Assembly: GCA_945928645.1 (NCBI GenBank)
Contig: CAMENR010000007.1
Span: forward strand, 1-59,740
DNA from: an uncultured Clostridia bacterium
GTDB lineage: Bacteria > Bacillota > Clostridia > Christensenellales > UBA1242
Direction of reading: 5' to 3'
Length of the DNA: 59,740 nt
Shown here: positions 1-8,049 of the stretch, in pieces
Layout of the letters: each line of letters opens with the position of its first letter
Position numbering within the stretch: the first letter of the stretch is position 1
Position numbers and translations under genes: made by a program
Notes under the pieces: generated by a model
The model's database searches: none
The model's input: only the letters and a program-made list of their open reading frames with translations
Told to the model about the DNA's origin: nothing

Positions 1-83
1 GGGAGATTAAATTTATCTTTAATTAACTTATAAAATTCTTCTGACCAATTAAATTCATTTCTATCAAAAATATATTTTTTCAT
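1..83 (-). CDS. Barstar-like protein, N-terminal fragment (runs off window)
   Basis: Only the first 27 or so codons are inside the window. The start ATG lies at 81-83 on the minus strand, behind AAGGAG at good spacing. The visible protein begins MKKYIFDRNEFNWSEEF and continues with a YKLIKDKFNLP segment. This matches the usual opening of barstar-family proteins (a short beta strand, a small acidic loop, a helix, then LP before the YFG-NLDAL motif), but the diagnostic NLDAL part lies outside. Barstar proteins inhibit barnase-type ribonucleases and often act as immunity proteins to polymorphic toxins. It starts 10 bp after the stop of the 56-residue gene and probably shares its transcript. The family call is inference from a short fragment. 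Confidence 0.4.
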   Translation of the reverse strand, partial: MKKYIFDRNEFNWSEEFYKLIKDKFNL

Positions 84-92
84 TTCTTCTCC

Positions 93-263
93 TTATTCCA
101 CAGCTATAAAACTTGTATAATGTGAATCTGTTCTAAAAATTAAACCATCATTTGAATAAATCAACCTATAATTGTCTCTATACCCACCATTATAATCAAT
201 GTCGCATTCATACCAATAAAAAAAGTTGCTTATTGATTCTTCGATGTCATCAAATACACTCAT
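93..263 (-). CDS. Small acidic hypothetical protein (56 aa)
   Basis: ATG at 261-263 with a clear AAAGGAG about nine bases upstream, TAA at 93-95, 56 residues. The protein begins MSVFDDIEESISNFFYWYEC and is rich in D, E, Y and aromatic residues, with no membrane segment and a single cysteine. I recognise no family. It sits immediately upstream of the barstar-like start and the gap between them carries only that gene's ribosome binding site, so the two look cotranscribed. Small acidic proteins next to barstar-like genes are often immunity proteins in toxin-immunity arrays, but that role here is inference. Confidence 0.6.
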   Translation of the reverse strand: MSVFDDIEESISNFFYWYECDIDYNGGYRDNYRLIYSNDGLIFRTDSHYTSFIAVE

Positions 264-290
264 ATTATATCAAATCTCCTTTTTTAATGC

Positions 291-328
291 AAAAGGTTGG
301 AGAAACAAAACATTTCTTCAACCTTTTT
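291..328. terminator. Hairpin, possible terminator
   Basis: A 15-bp stem (291-305 with 313-327) and a 7-nt loop, with one G-U pair when read on the plus strand. On that strand it ends in a run of T. On the minus strand it lies just after the stop of a 30-codon ORF and just before the ribosome binding site of the 56-residue gene. Which strand uses it is unclear. Confidence 0.4.
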
Positions 329-332
329 AGCG

Positions 333-425
333 TTATATCATACGGTTTTTATTAAATTCAACATTCACTGCCAATTTTTTGCATTTACATCTTAAAATCA
401 ATACTAGTGTATCATTTTCTTGCAT
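333..425 (-). other. Possible 30-residue ORF or gene remnant
   Basis: An open frame from ATG (423-425) to TAA (333-335) encoding 30 residues with a CKCKK cluster in the middle. The only ribosome binding site candidate (AAGGA) is about 14 bases away, too far. The hairpin at 291-328 follows its stop closely on the same strand, which is the only positional support. Could equally be a decayed gene tail. Confidence 0.2.
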
Positions 426-497
426 TTACATTTCAAAAATCCTTATCATTTTCGTTTTTTCTTGTTGGGGCATAGTGTTGGTTGAGGTCATCATCGA

Positions 498-751
498 TTA
501 TTTCTTATTGGTTGTTTGTTTAGATTTATATATATTATTATCGGTTGTTTGTTTAGGTTTGGATATGTTTTTAGTGGTTATTTGTTTAGATTTGGTTATT
601 TGTTTAGGTTTGGTTATTGGTTCTGGTTTGGGTTTTCTTCAGTTAGGGGTTTAGGCTTGGTTATTTCATCATAAGATTTTGGATTTGCTTGCTGGAAGAT
701 TTGTTGCCTATGTGAACAGGGAAGATTTTGGAAGAAATTTTTAGTAGTGAA
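498..751 (-). pseudogene. Decayed or frameshifted K/Q/P/T-rich coding remnant
   Basis: Two overlapping minus-strand frames look like parts of one protein. Frame A (751 down to a TAA at 614-616) ends in a Q/N/P/K-rich stretch containing YDEITKPKPLTEENPNQ. Frame B (638 down to a TAA at 498-500) continues with repeated K-P/S-K-Q-I/T-T units. A single-base shift within 616-638 would join them. Frame A has no start codon, so the gene would also be truncated at its 5' end. On the plus strand the same bases form a degenerate GGTT-A/G-TTTGTTTAG-type repeat, so low-complexity DNA that happens to be open is the alternative. Confidence 0.28.
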
Positions 752-843
752 TTAGGAGAATAGAGTGAATGATATGATGTTTTGACAATATATTCGTTCT
801 TAAAAGAGTTGATGAAAATGTTTTATTTAATTTTTTTAGTTCC

Positions 844-872
844 TTGACCTTTTTGTCAATTTGTATCATAAT
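844..872 (+). promoter_or_regulatory. Promoter giving a leaderless transcript; overlapping inverted repeat
   Basis: TTGACC (844-849), 17-base spacer, CATAAT (867-872). The next gene's ATG begins at 879, six bases after the -10, which is where transcription should start. No usable ribosome binding site precedes that ATG. The -35 is part of an inverted repeat, TTGAC (844-848) with GTCAA (855-859), a possible repressor site. Confidence 0.5.
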
Positions 873-878
873 AGAGGT

Positions 879-2000
879 ATGGACAAAAATGATGTTAATA
901 AACAGGGGAATTTGATAACTCTTTATAATAGAACTAGCGAAAGGGATGCTTTTGACAAGTGTGTTTTTCATTTGCTTAATCTAAAAAATAATCTTAAGGA
1001 CGAAGATTTCTCTATGCAGTGGATAAAAGACTTGTTAAGTTGGCAACTCGCCAGAAACAATGTAGATAATGTTTGTTTGTTACTTTCTAATAAGGATATT
1101 AAGCCTAGTTATTCAGAGAATATTATTAGTTTATCAACAAAGGAACTAAATAAACTTGACCTGCGTAGTTTTGCTCAACTTACAGATACGCTAATTCACG
1201 AATTTAATCATTTTATAACAGACTTGAATAATCAAAAGATAAAGAAAGACGAATTTGGGAATGTAAATGCTAAGTATATAAGGCCATTCTCATATTGGAA
1301 TATGGTTCATTTTTTAGACAAGCATTTTAAGGATAAGATATTATTAGGGGATATTGTTAATGGAATGTATTACAAAAATGAATACGAAAAGACCGCTAGG
1401 AAAGTCGCTTATGACGAAAGCATAAATCTTGTAGAAAACACAATACACAGTGCATCTTTTACACAGAAATTTTATTTGAAAAAATTGTTGAAAATGATAA
1501 ACAAAAATAAAGACTACAACTATTATTCATTTGCTGAAGATGTTTCAAGTTATAATAATTATCAGTCCCTTTTGGAAGATATATCAAAGAAATTTCAAAA
1601 AGATTTTACAATCGAAAAAGATGATGACTATATACATTTGTATGTTGCAAGATATTTGTATGTTTCAGACGAGTTAGACCAAGCGAATTTTAAGAAATTG
1701 GTCGCTCAAAACCAGGTAAATAGTGCTGTTTCGCTTATTGATGAATTTGATTTTAGAAATAAGGAAGGCAACATAATCGAACTGGATAAACTCTTAAAAC
1801 AAAATAATAGAAATATCCAAGGCACACAATTCAAAACTCTTGACAAAAAATGTATACTAAAAGTTATAAATAAGTATAATAGGAGTGAGGACTATCAAAA
1901 CACAGACAACAAAGATAGAAAGGAAATTTTGGACAAATTCAATCAAAAAGAGGATAATAAGACAAAGTATAGCAGTAAAAATACACCTCCTGAACAATAG
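879..2000 (+). CDS. Putative zincin-like metallopeptidase (HExxH), leaderless
   Basis: A 373-residue soluble-looking protein with no signal peptide or membrane segment. Around residues 107-111 is HEFNH within a hydrophobic helix (LTDTLIHEFNHFI), the HExxH zinc-binding motif of zincins. A later helix around residue 170, EYEKTARKVAYDE, could provide the third glutamate ligand, as in many M-clan families. The C-terminal third is charged and rich in K, N and D, with a disordered tail. I start it at ATG 879: a TTG at 861 is in frame but lies within the promoter spacer. The family is not identified, and peptidase activity is inferred from the motif alone. It appears monocistronic, with a weak terminator at 2025-2048. 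Confidence 0.6.
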   Translation: MDKNDVNKQGNLITLYNRTSERDAFDKCVFHLLNLKNNLKDEDFSMQWIKDLLSWQLARNNVDNVCLLLSNKDIKPSYSENIISLSTKELNKLDLRSFAQLTDTLIHEFNHFITDLNNQKIKKDEFGNVNAKYIRPFSYWNMVHFLDKHFKDKILLGDIVNGMYYKNEYEKTARKVAYDESINLVENTIHSASFTQKFYLKKLLKMINKNKDYNYYSFAEDVSSYNNYQSLLEDISKKFQKDFTIEKDDDYIHLYVARYLYVSDELDQANFKKLVAQNQVNSAVSLIDEFDFRNKEGNIIELDKLLKQNNRNIQGTQFKTLDKKCILKVINKYNRSEDYQNTDNKDRKEILDKFNQKEDNKTKYSSKNTPPEQ

Positions 2001-2024
2001 TAATTGGACTTTGTTTGTCGATAA

Positions 2025-2048
2025 TTTGTTTTAGGCAACAAAATTTTT
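2025..2048 (+). terminator. Weak terminator after the zincin-like gene
   Basis: TTTGTT (2025-2030) pairs with AACAAA (2037-2042) over a 6-nt loop and is followed by a T run. The stem is short and A/T-rich, so termination would be modest. Confidence 0.35.
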
Positions 2049-2070
2049 GTAACCATACTCCAAAATATGT

Positions 2071-2097
2071 TTGATTATTTTTTATTTTTAATATAAT
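2071..2097 (+). promoter_or_regulatory. Promoter for the metallophosphoesterase gene
   Basis: TTGATT (2071-2076), 15-base spacer, TATAAT (2092-2097). The gene's ATG is at 2106, only eight bases after the -10, with no ribosome binding site, so the transcript would be leaderless or nearly so. Confidence 0.45.
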
Positions 2098-2105
2098 ATG
2101 TTTAT

Positions 2106-3257
2106 ATGGATGAGAAAAAAGAAAAAATAAAGAAACGACATTCCAAAAAATTTTATATTTGGCTGGGTGTTATTTGTGCAACAATAGCAACATTGTTGAC
2201 ATTCTTCCTTGTTACGTGGTTTTGTGGGTGTGATAACACGCTAAAATACATACAAGCATACAATTATAGTTACGAGGGAAATGCTAATATTGAAGTGGTG
2301 AAATATCCAGAACAAAATTATGCGGAGATAAACAACAAAACTGGCGAACCGCTAAAGATTTTGCAGTTGACAGATATTCACTTGGGTTGTGGGTTATTTA
2401 CTATCACATTGGATAAAAAAGTTGTAAACGAAGTTTTTAAGTGTGTTGAATCTGTTGACCCAGACATTATTGTTGTAACAGGAGATGCATTGTCTGCCAT
2501 TTATCTCACTAGTGGGACAAAAAACACTTATCTTCAACTAGATGCTCTTATTATGTTGCTCGAAAAGTTGGGAAGGCCTTATACTTTTTGTTTTGGCAAT
2601 CACGACGGAGATGGGCTTGCATCAAAGGAATATATTGCAGATAAATTGGAATCTGCACCCAACTCCTTCTTTTTGAGAGGGGAAAAGGATGTTGCAGGGG
2701 TTGGCAACTACTATGCAAAGATTTTGGATAATGGGGTTTTGACTTCTTCGATGATATTTATGGATAGTGGAGGCAAAAAGTTTTTTGGCTATGAAGGTGT
2801 AAGCAGTGATCAAGTAAAGTGGTATGAGCAAACTATTAACACTCTAAAAGAAGAAAAGAGTGATATAAAAAACTTGCTGTTTATGCACATTCCAATCCCA
2901 GAATATGACGTATTTTACAACAAGTGGAGCGAGGGAGATGAAAATTATGAACTAAAAATTGGAGTAAAAGCAGAAAGAGTGTGTCCTGGTCAGCAAAACG
3001 GATTGTATGATAAGATAAAACAACTTGACTCTACAAAATGGGTGTTTTGTGGTCATGACCACACCAATAATTTTGCAATAACCGAAAAAAGCACTAATAT
3101 TACCCTTTGTTATGGGATGAGTATGGATTATTCTGCCTATCCACTTTTGAAGTTTAAGACCGAACAGCGTGGCGCTAATGTTATATCTGTAGATAGCCTT
3201 GGAGATGTATCCATAGAGCATGCCACACAAGACAACAATTATGCTCTGACTGCTTGA
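2106..3257 (+). CDS. Membrane-anchored calcineurin-like metallophosphoesterase
   Basis: A 383-residue protein with a lysine-rich cytoplasmic start, one hydrophobic helix (about residues 16-40) acting as a signal anchor, and an extracytoplasmic phosphoesterase domain. All family metal ligands are visible in order: D90-x-H92 in LTDIHLG, D127 in TGDAL, N165-H166-D167 in GNHD, H261 in MHIP, and G316-H317-D318-H319. These proteins hydrolyse phosphomono- or diesters using two metal ions; the substrate cannot be read from sequence, and cell-envelope or nucleotide substrates are both possible. No ribosome binding site precedes the ATG (see the promoter at 2071-2097). It ends with TGA and is followed by a good terminator at 3332-3359, so it is probably a single-gene unit. 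Confidence 0.9.
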   Translation: MDEKKEKIKKRHSKKFYIWLGVICATIATLLTFFLVTWFCGCDNTLKYIQAYNYSYEGNANIEVVKYPEQNYAEINNKTGEPLKILQLTDIHLGCGLFTITLDKKVVNEVFKCVESVDPDIIVVTGDALSAIYLTSGTKNTYLQLDALIMLLEKLGRPYTFCFGNHDGDGLASKEYIADKLESAPNSFFLRGEKDVAGVGNYYAKILDNGVLTSSMIFMDSGGKKFFGYEGVSSDQVKWYEQTINTLKEEKSDIKNLLFMHIPIPEYDVFYNKWSEGDENYELKIGVKAERVCPGQQNGLYDKIKQLDSTKWVFCGHDHTNNFAITEKSTNITLCYGMSMDYSAYPLLKFKTEQRGANVISVDSLGDVSIEHATQDNNYALTA

Positions 3258-3331
3258 CGATGTGTAATAGAATAAAAACTGTGTATAAAGTATGATAGAT
3301 AAAAAATGGGTTAGTTAGATTATGAAAAGAG

Positions 3332-3359
3332 TCCACCATATACACTGTGGTGGATTTTT
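3332..3359 (+). terminator. Rho-independent terminator
   Basis: TCCACCA (3332-3338) pairs perfectly with TGGTGGA (3348-3354) over a 9-nt loop, followed by TTTTT. It lies 75 bp after the metallophosphoesterase stop. Confidence 0.8.
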
Positions 3360-3403
3360 GATGTCTAGTATCCATAAAAACATATATTTGCTTTAACACC
3401 TTT

Positions 3404-3450
3404 GAAAATATATCTAGCAACTAAACTTAAGAAAATATGTCTAGCAACTA
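3404..3450. repeat. Two-copy 20-bp direct repeat
   Basis: GAAAATATATCTAGCAACTA (3404-3423) recurs at 3431-3450 with one mismatch, a 27-bp period. It lies in the intergenic stretch 3258-3623, which otherwise holds the terminator and the MarR promoter. Function unknown. Confidence 0.6.
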
Positions 3451-3572
3451 TATTTAATTGATATTTTAGAAATTTATGGGACTAAAATAGGGGTAATTTT
3501 GATTTAGAAGGACATTTTTTATAACAAATAACATAATAAAAAAGAAAAATAAAAAAAGATTTGTTAACCCAG

Positions 3573-3601
3573 TTGACAAAATATTATTTTAGTAATATAC
3601 T
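3573..3601 (+). promoter_or_regulatory. Strong promoter of the marR-ABC operon
   Basis: TTGACA (3573-3578), exactly 17 bases, TATACT (3596-3601). The MarR start follows with a short leader that carries AAAGGAG. Confidence 0.7.
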
Positions 3602-3623
3602 TGCCATACGATAAAGGAGAAAT

Positions 3624-4067
3624 ATGATTTCTAAAGAGTTGGCACAAAGATATTTTAAGATGCTTAGGGAAAGCGCACCATTGCCATTTATAAACAAATT
3701 GGAACAAAGTGATAGGGGAATTTTGTGTGTGCTTTGTTATTTAGACGAGCATAATGGAGATGTTTATGCCAATTCTATTGCTGATGAAATGAATATTTCT
3801 CGTGCAAGAATGGGGGTAATAGTAGAAAAGTTAGTTAGACGAGGCTTGATAAAAAAGTCCGCCTCTGCAGAAGATGCTCGGATTCGACACCTAATTATTA
3901 CGTCTGATGGCAAGAAAGTGGCTAAAGATATATATGACAATTTAACACAAAAAATATGTAATGTAGTTGATGCGATAGGGGAAGAGGAATTTTTGCACTT
4001 TGTTGCTCTCTGCAAAAAAATCAAAAATATTGTTGAGAAGGATTTTATTTTTGATGAGTTGAAATAA
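3624..4067 (+). CDS. MarR-family transcriptional regulator
   Basis: 147 residues, within the usual MarR size. The middle (about residues 35-100) forms the winged helix-turn-helix: ANSIADEMNISRARMGVIVEKL is the recognition part, followed by the typical RRGLIKKSASAEDARIRHLIIT wing with its D-x-R core. The start has AAAGGAG at good spacing. It lies directly upstream of a two-gene ABC exporter, the usual arrangement in which a MarR protein represses an efflux pump and releases DNA when it binds a drug or other ligand. That it controls this pump is inference. The 105-bp gap to the ABC gene holds a candidate operator. Confidence 0.92.
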   Translation: MISKELAQRYFKMLRESAPLPFINKLEQSDRGILCVLCYLDEHNGDVYANSIADEMNISRARMGVIVEKLVRRGLIKKSASAEDARIRHLIITSDGKKVAKDIYDNLTQKICNVVDAIGEEEFLHFVALCKKIKNIVEKDFIFDELK

Positions 4068-4096
4068 GATATAGATAGGCATAATAACTTGTTTTG

Positions 4097-4133
4097 ATGC
4101 AATTATGGTAATAAAAGCAATATAGAATTGCAT
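4097..4133. promoter_or_regulatory. Candidate operator between marR and the ABC genes
   Basis: ATGCAATT (4097-4104) and AATTGCAT (4126-4133) form a perfect inverted repeat with a 21-bp spacing. ATAACTTGT also occurs twice nearby (4084-4092, 4132-4140). It sits just before the first ABC gene. It may bind the MarR protein or form an RNA hairpin; neither is shown. Confidence 0.3.
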
Positions 4134-4172
4134 AACTTGTGATGTTATGTAGTGTTGTTAGGAAGGAGAAAA

Positions 4173-5921
4173 ATGTTTAAGTTATTTAAGAAGTTTGATA
4201 TAAGAGATTATTTTTCTATTATTTTTATAGTAGGGCTTATAGTTTTGCAGGTTTGGTTGGATTTGACCATGCCAGATTTTACAAGCAGATTGACCACCTC
4301 CGTTGCACAAACTGGCGTGCAAATGAGTGATGTTTGGTATAATGGGGGTATGATGTTGCTGTGTGCTTTTGGAAGTATGCTGGCTTCTTTTTGCTGTGCC
4401 TTCTTTTGTGCTAGATTGGCAAGTAAGTTTGCAAAATCTTTGAGAATAGATTTATATAATAAAATTGCAGAGTTTTCTAGGGCAGAAATAAAGAAGTTTT
4501 CCACTCCAAGCCTTATAACGAGAACAACCAACGATGTTGTGCAGATTCAAAACTTTATTGCTATGGGCTTGCAAATTATAATCAAAGCACCAACTCTTGC
4601 TATATGGGCAATAACAAAAATATCTGCCACATCTATAGAGTGGACAATGGCAACTCTTATTACAGTGTTTATAATGATAACATTGGTTGCTGTTATTGCA
4701 AGTGTAGTTTTGCCAAAATTTAAGAAAATTCAAAAACTGATAGACAATGTGAATGATGTAACGCGTGAAAATGTATCTGGGGTTAGAGTTGTTAGGGCTT
4801 TTAATGCAGAGGATTATCAAGAGAGAAAATTTGAAAAAGCTAATGAAGAACTAACCAAAAATCAATTGTTTACAACCAAGGCCACAGGTCTTATGATGCC
4901 TGTTATGTCGCTTTGTATGAATGGGCTTACTCTTGCAATCTATTGGATAGGGACTATCCTTATCAATAATGCACAAATTGTAGAAAGGGCAACCATCATC
5001 GGCAATATGACTGCATTTACACAATACTCTTTGCAGGTTGTAATGGCATTTATTATGTTGGTAGCAATATTTATACTTCTCCCAAGATGTATTGTTTCTG
5101 CAAAGAGAATAAACGAAGTGTTAGACTCTCCTATTTCAATAAAGCAGGGGGATAAAGTCAATGATAGCAATACAAAAGGTAAGGTGGAATTTAGAAATGT
5201 TACCTTTAAGTATAACGATGGGTACAACAATGTCATTGAAGATGTGTCATTTGAAGTAAACAAAGGCGAAACTTTGGCTATTATAGGTGCAACGGGAAGT
5301 GGAAAAACAACGCTTATCAACCTTATCCCAAGATTTGCTGATGTAAGCAGCGGAGAGGTTTTGGTAGATGGAATGAATGTAAAAGATTATCAAGAGGAAG
5401 ACCTTCAGCAGAGGGTGGCGGTGGTTAGCCAAAAAGCCTGTTTGTTTAAGGGAGATATAAAAAGTAACATTACATACGGAAGTGATGAGGAAATCTCTGA
5501 TGACGACCCAAGGCTAAAACAAGCAATAGATATTTCTCAATCGCTGTTTGTAGGCGAGTTAAAAGACGGAGTTAGGTCGGCAGTGGCTCAAGGTGGAACT
5601 AACTTTTCTGGTGGGCAAAAACAGAGGTTATCCATTGCAAGAGCAGTGTATAAAGATGCAGAGATAATAATATTTGATGATAGTTTTTCTGCGTTGGACT
5701 ACAAAACAGATATGGTAGTTAGAAAGAAAATTAAAGAAAACTTGAAAGACAAAACAGTAATTATCGTCGCACAAAGGATAGGGACGATAAAAAATGCGGA
5801 TAAAATTTTGGTGCTGGATAATGGAAGAATTGTTGGATCTGGACGACATGAAGAATTGCTAGAAAGTTGTCCTGTTTACAAAGAAATTGCATTGTCACAA
5901 TTAAGCAAGGAGGAGTTGTAA
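4173..5921 (+). CDS. ABC exporter half-transporter, subunit with degenerate catalytic site
   Basis: 582 residues: an N-terminal six-helix exporter membrane domain (about 15-300), then a nucleotide-binding domain. Walker A is GATGSGKTT (372-380, K378) and the signature is NFSGGQ (477-482). Walker B ends in D502-D503, so the catalytic glutamate is replaced by Asp, and the switch histidine is replaced by Gln534 (VAQR). This pair of substitutions is known for the LmrC/BmrC/TM287 side of heterodimeric exporters, so this subunit should pair with the next gene's product. Start chosen at ATG 4173, preceded by GGAAGGAG; a GTG at 4152 is in frame but has no ribosome binding site. Likely exports drugs or lipophilic compounds; substrate unknown. 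Confidence 0.93.
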   Translation: MFKLFKKFDIRDYFSIIFIVGLIVLQVWLDLTMPDFTSRLTTSVAQTGVQMSDVWYNGGMMLLCAFGSMLASFCCAFFCARLASKFAKSLRIDLYNKIAEFSRAEIKKFSTPSLITRTTNDVVQIQNFIAMGLQIIIKAPTLAIWAITKISATSIEWTMATLITVFIMITLVAVIASVVLPKFKKIQKLIDNVNDVTRENVSGVRVVRAFNAEDYQERKFEKANEELTKNQLFTTKATGLMMPVMSLCMNGLTLAIYWIGTILINNAQIVERATIIGNMTAFTQYSLQVVMAFIMLVAIFILLPRCIVSAKRINEVLDSPISIKQGDKVNDSNTKGKVEFRNVTFKYNDGYNNVIEDVSFEVNKGETLAIIGATGSGKTTLINLIPRFADVSSGEVLVDGMNVKDYQEEDLQQRVAVVSQKACLFKGDIKSNITYGSDEEISDDDPRLKQAIDISQSLFVGELKDGVRSAVAQGGTNFSGGQKQRLSIARAVYKDAEIIIFDDSFSALDYKTDMVVRKKIKENLKDKTVIIVAQRIGTIKNADKILVLDNGRIVGSGRHEELLESCPVYKEIALSQLSKEEL

Positions 5922-5922
5922 T

Positions 5923-8004
5923 ATGCCAGGACCATTTGGACATGGACCACATCATAGTGGAAAAGAAAAATTTAATGGCAAAGCATTTAAGAAAATAATT
6001 AGATATTGCAAGCCTTTTACGGTGGCAATTATTATAAGCTTTGTTTTTGCTATTTTAGGTGCTGTGGCATCTATTATTGCTCCAGGCAAGATTGGTGATT
6101 TGATGAATGAAATCACAGGTGGAATATTTACAGGGATAAATATGGATAATTTTATGAGTATTGTAATATTCCTGATAGTGTTATGCTGTGCTGGTGCTGT
6201 GTTTAGTTATTTGCAACAATTCATAATGGCTATTGTTACCCAAAAAGTTTCCAAAAAACTTAGAAGTGATATCAACAAGAAGATAAACATACTACCTTTG
6301 TCTTATTTTGACAAGACTACCAAGGGGGATATTCTAAGCAGGGTAACCAACGATGTGGATACAATTTCTCAATCTTTGGGGTCTTCTATAGCCAATCTTA
6401 TTAGCAGTCTTGTGTTGTTTGTTGGTGTTATTATAATGATGTTTAAGACCAACTGGATATTGGCATTGGTTACCATAGGGGCGTCGCTGTTTGGTTTTTT
6501 GTTTATATTTTTGTTGGTGTCAAAATCTCAGAAGTATTTTAATAGAAGGCAAAAATGCATCGGAGATTTGAATGGCCATATTGAAGAAATCTATACTAAT
6601 CACGAAACGGTCAAATCTTACAATGCATATGGCAATGAGAAGAAGGAATTTGCCCTTCTAAACGACAACATATATCGCACTACGTGGAAGGCTCAATTTA
6701 TGTCCAGTCTTATGGGCCCTATAATGAATTTTGTTGGCGATTTTTCTTATGTAGCAATATTTGTTGTTGGGGTGTCTATTATTGTTTCTGGTGGAGATGG
6801 TGTAACATTAGGCACATTGATGTCTTTTATCATCTACGCAAAACAATTCTCCCAACCACTAACAACGTTTGCTCAAAGTCTTAATTCCATACAGCAAGCA
6901 TCAGCGGCAGGGGAAAGAGTGTTTGAGATGTTGGAGGAAAAGCAACTGATTGATGAAAGTAGCAAAAAGGCAAAGTTAGACGAAGAAAGTGTTAAGGGTG
7001 ATGTGGAATTTAGAAATGTTAGATTTGCCTATCAAAAGGATAAAACTATTATTAAGAACTTTTCTGCCAATCTATCTGCTGGGCAAAAGGTTGCTATTGT
7101 GGGGCCAACAGGGGCAGGCAAAACTACCATTGTAAATTTGCTTATGAGGTTTTATGAACTAAGAGAGCCAAGGCTAATTGTAAAGGGTGAAATAACCGAC
7201 TACAAAATTTTTGACAATGGCAGATCGATAAGAATTTGTGTGGATAGCGATGGAAGACTTACTGTTAATGACAAAAAAACAGATTTTGTTGTAACTTGTG
7301 ATAGTATTCCAAAGGATAAAGTGATAAAATTTAATCAAGACTTTGAAATATGCGAAAACGATGATGTGATTGCTGGCAATTTGCCTGTGATTGTAGGTAA
7401 CCAATTGGATAATACCAAAGATATTGAATTGGGGATTGCGTATTATGGAGATATTTTTATAGATAACGTTCCAACTAAATCGTTGACTAGGGAAAATATT
7501 CACGACTTATTTGATATGATTTTACAAGATACATGGCTGTTTCAAGGCACTGTAAGACAAAACTTGATTTACAATGCCCAAGAGGTTGATGATGAAAGAT
7601 TGCAACAAGTGTGTGATGCGGTGGGGCTAACTCACTTTATCAAAACCCTTCCAAATGGCTTTGATACAGTTTTGGATAATATAGATTCGCTTTCGGAAGG
7701 GCAAAAGCAACAGTTGACAATAGCAAGAGCAATGATTAAAGATAGCCCACTGCTTATTTTGGACGAGGCAACCAGCAATGTGGATACAAGGACAGAATTG
7801 GTTATCCAAAAAGCAATGGATAAACTTACCAAAGGAAGAACAAGTTTTGTAATTGCCCACAGGTTGTCCACGATAAAAAATGCAGATGTTATACTTGTAA
7901 TGAAAGATGGAGATATAATAGAGAAAGGCTCACACAAAGAGTTGCTGGCAAAAAATGGTTTTTATGCAGAACTATACAACAGCCAGTTTGTTCAAGTGGG
8001 ATAA
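5923..8004 (+). CDS. ABC exporter half-transporter, catalytic subunit with a ~96-residue NBD insertion
   Basis: 693 residues, about 100 more than usual for a half-transporter. A six-helix membrane domain (about 25-330) is followed by an NBD with Walker A GPTGAGKT (394-401), signature LSEGQ (590-594), Walker B ending D614-E615 and the switch H646. This is the canonical partner (LmrD/BmrD/TM288 side) of the preceding subunit. An extra segment, about residues 413-508, separates RFYE from GDIFIDNVPTKSL, exactly where the first NBD sheet leads to the Q-loop (ILQDTWLF). The insert is rich in D, K, I and V and looks like a small beta domain. It starts two bases after the previous stop, with AAGGAGG upstream, so translation is coupled. 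Confidence 0.93.
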   Translation: MPGPFGHGPHHSGKEKFNGKAFKKIIRYCKPFTVAIIISFVFAILGAVASIIAPGKIGDLMNEITGGIFTGINMDNFMSIVIFLIVLCCAGAVFSYLQQFIMAIVTQKVSKKLRSDINKKINILPLSYFDKTTKGDILSRVTNDVDTISQSLGSSIANLISSLVLFVGVIIMMFKTNWILALVTIGASLFGFLFIFLLVSKSQKYFNRRQKCIGDLNGHIEEIYTNHETVKSYNAYGNEKKEFALLNDNIYRTTWKAQFMSSLMGPIMNFVGDFSYVAIFVVGVSIIVSGGDGVTLGTLMSFIIYAKQFSQPLTTFAQSLNSIQQASAAGERVFEMLEEKQLIDESSKKAKLDEESVKGDVEFRNVRFAYQKDKTIIKNFSANLSAGQKVAIVGPTGAGKTTIVNLLMRFYELREPRLIVKGEITDYKIFDNGRSIRICVDSDGRLTVNDKKTDFVVTCDSIPKDKVIKFNQDFEICENDDVIAGNLPVIVGNQLDNTKDIELGIAYYGDIFIDNVPTKSLTRENIHDLFDMILQDTWLFQGTVRQNLIYNAQEVDDERLQQVCDAVGLTHFIKTLPNGFDTVLDNIDSLSEGQKQQLTIARAMIKDSPLLILDEATSNVDTRTELVIQKAMDKLTKGRTSFVIAHRLSTIKNADVILVMKDGDIIEKGSHKELLAKNGFYAELYNSQFVQVG

Positions 8005-8049
8005 AAATGTTTTAAGTAACAACTAAACAAATTATGATAAGGTGAAAAT

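Noticed and set aside
379..654. Plus-strand hydrophobic ORF of 91 codons
   Set aside because: It lies on a degenerate T/G-rich repeat, has no ribosome binding site and its V/L/C-rich translation is what such DNA would give. The minus strand looks more protein-like.
741..971. Minus-strand ORF of 76 codons
   Set aside because: Overlaps the promoter and start of the zincin-like gene, has no ribosome binding site and no recognisable composition.
3255..3257. Alternative genetic code (TGA as Trp)
   Set aside because: TGA ends the metallophosphoesterase and giant genes at sensible positions, followed by terminators, so the standard bacterial code applies.
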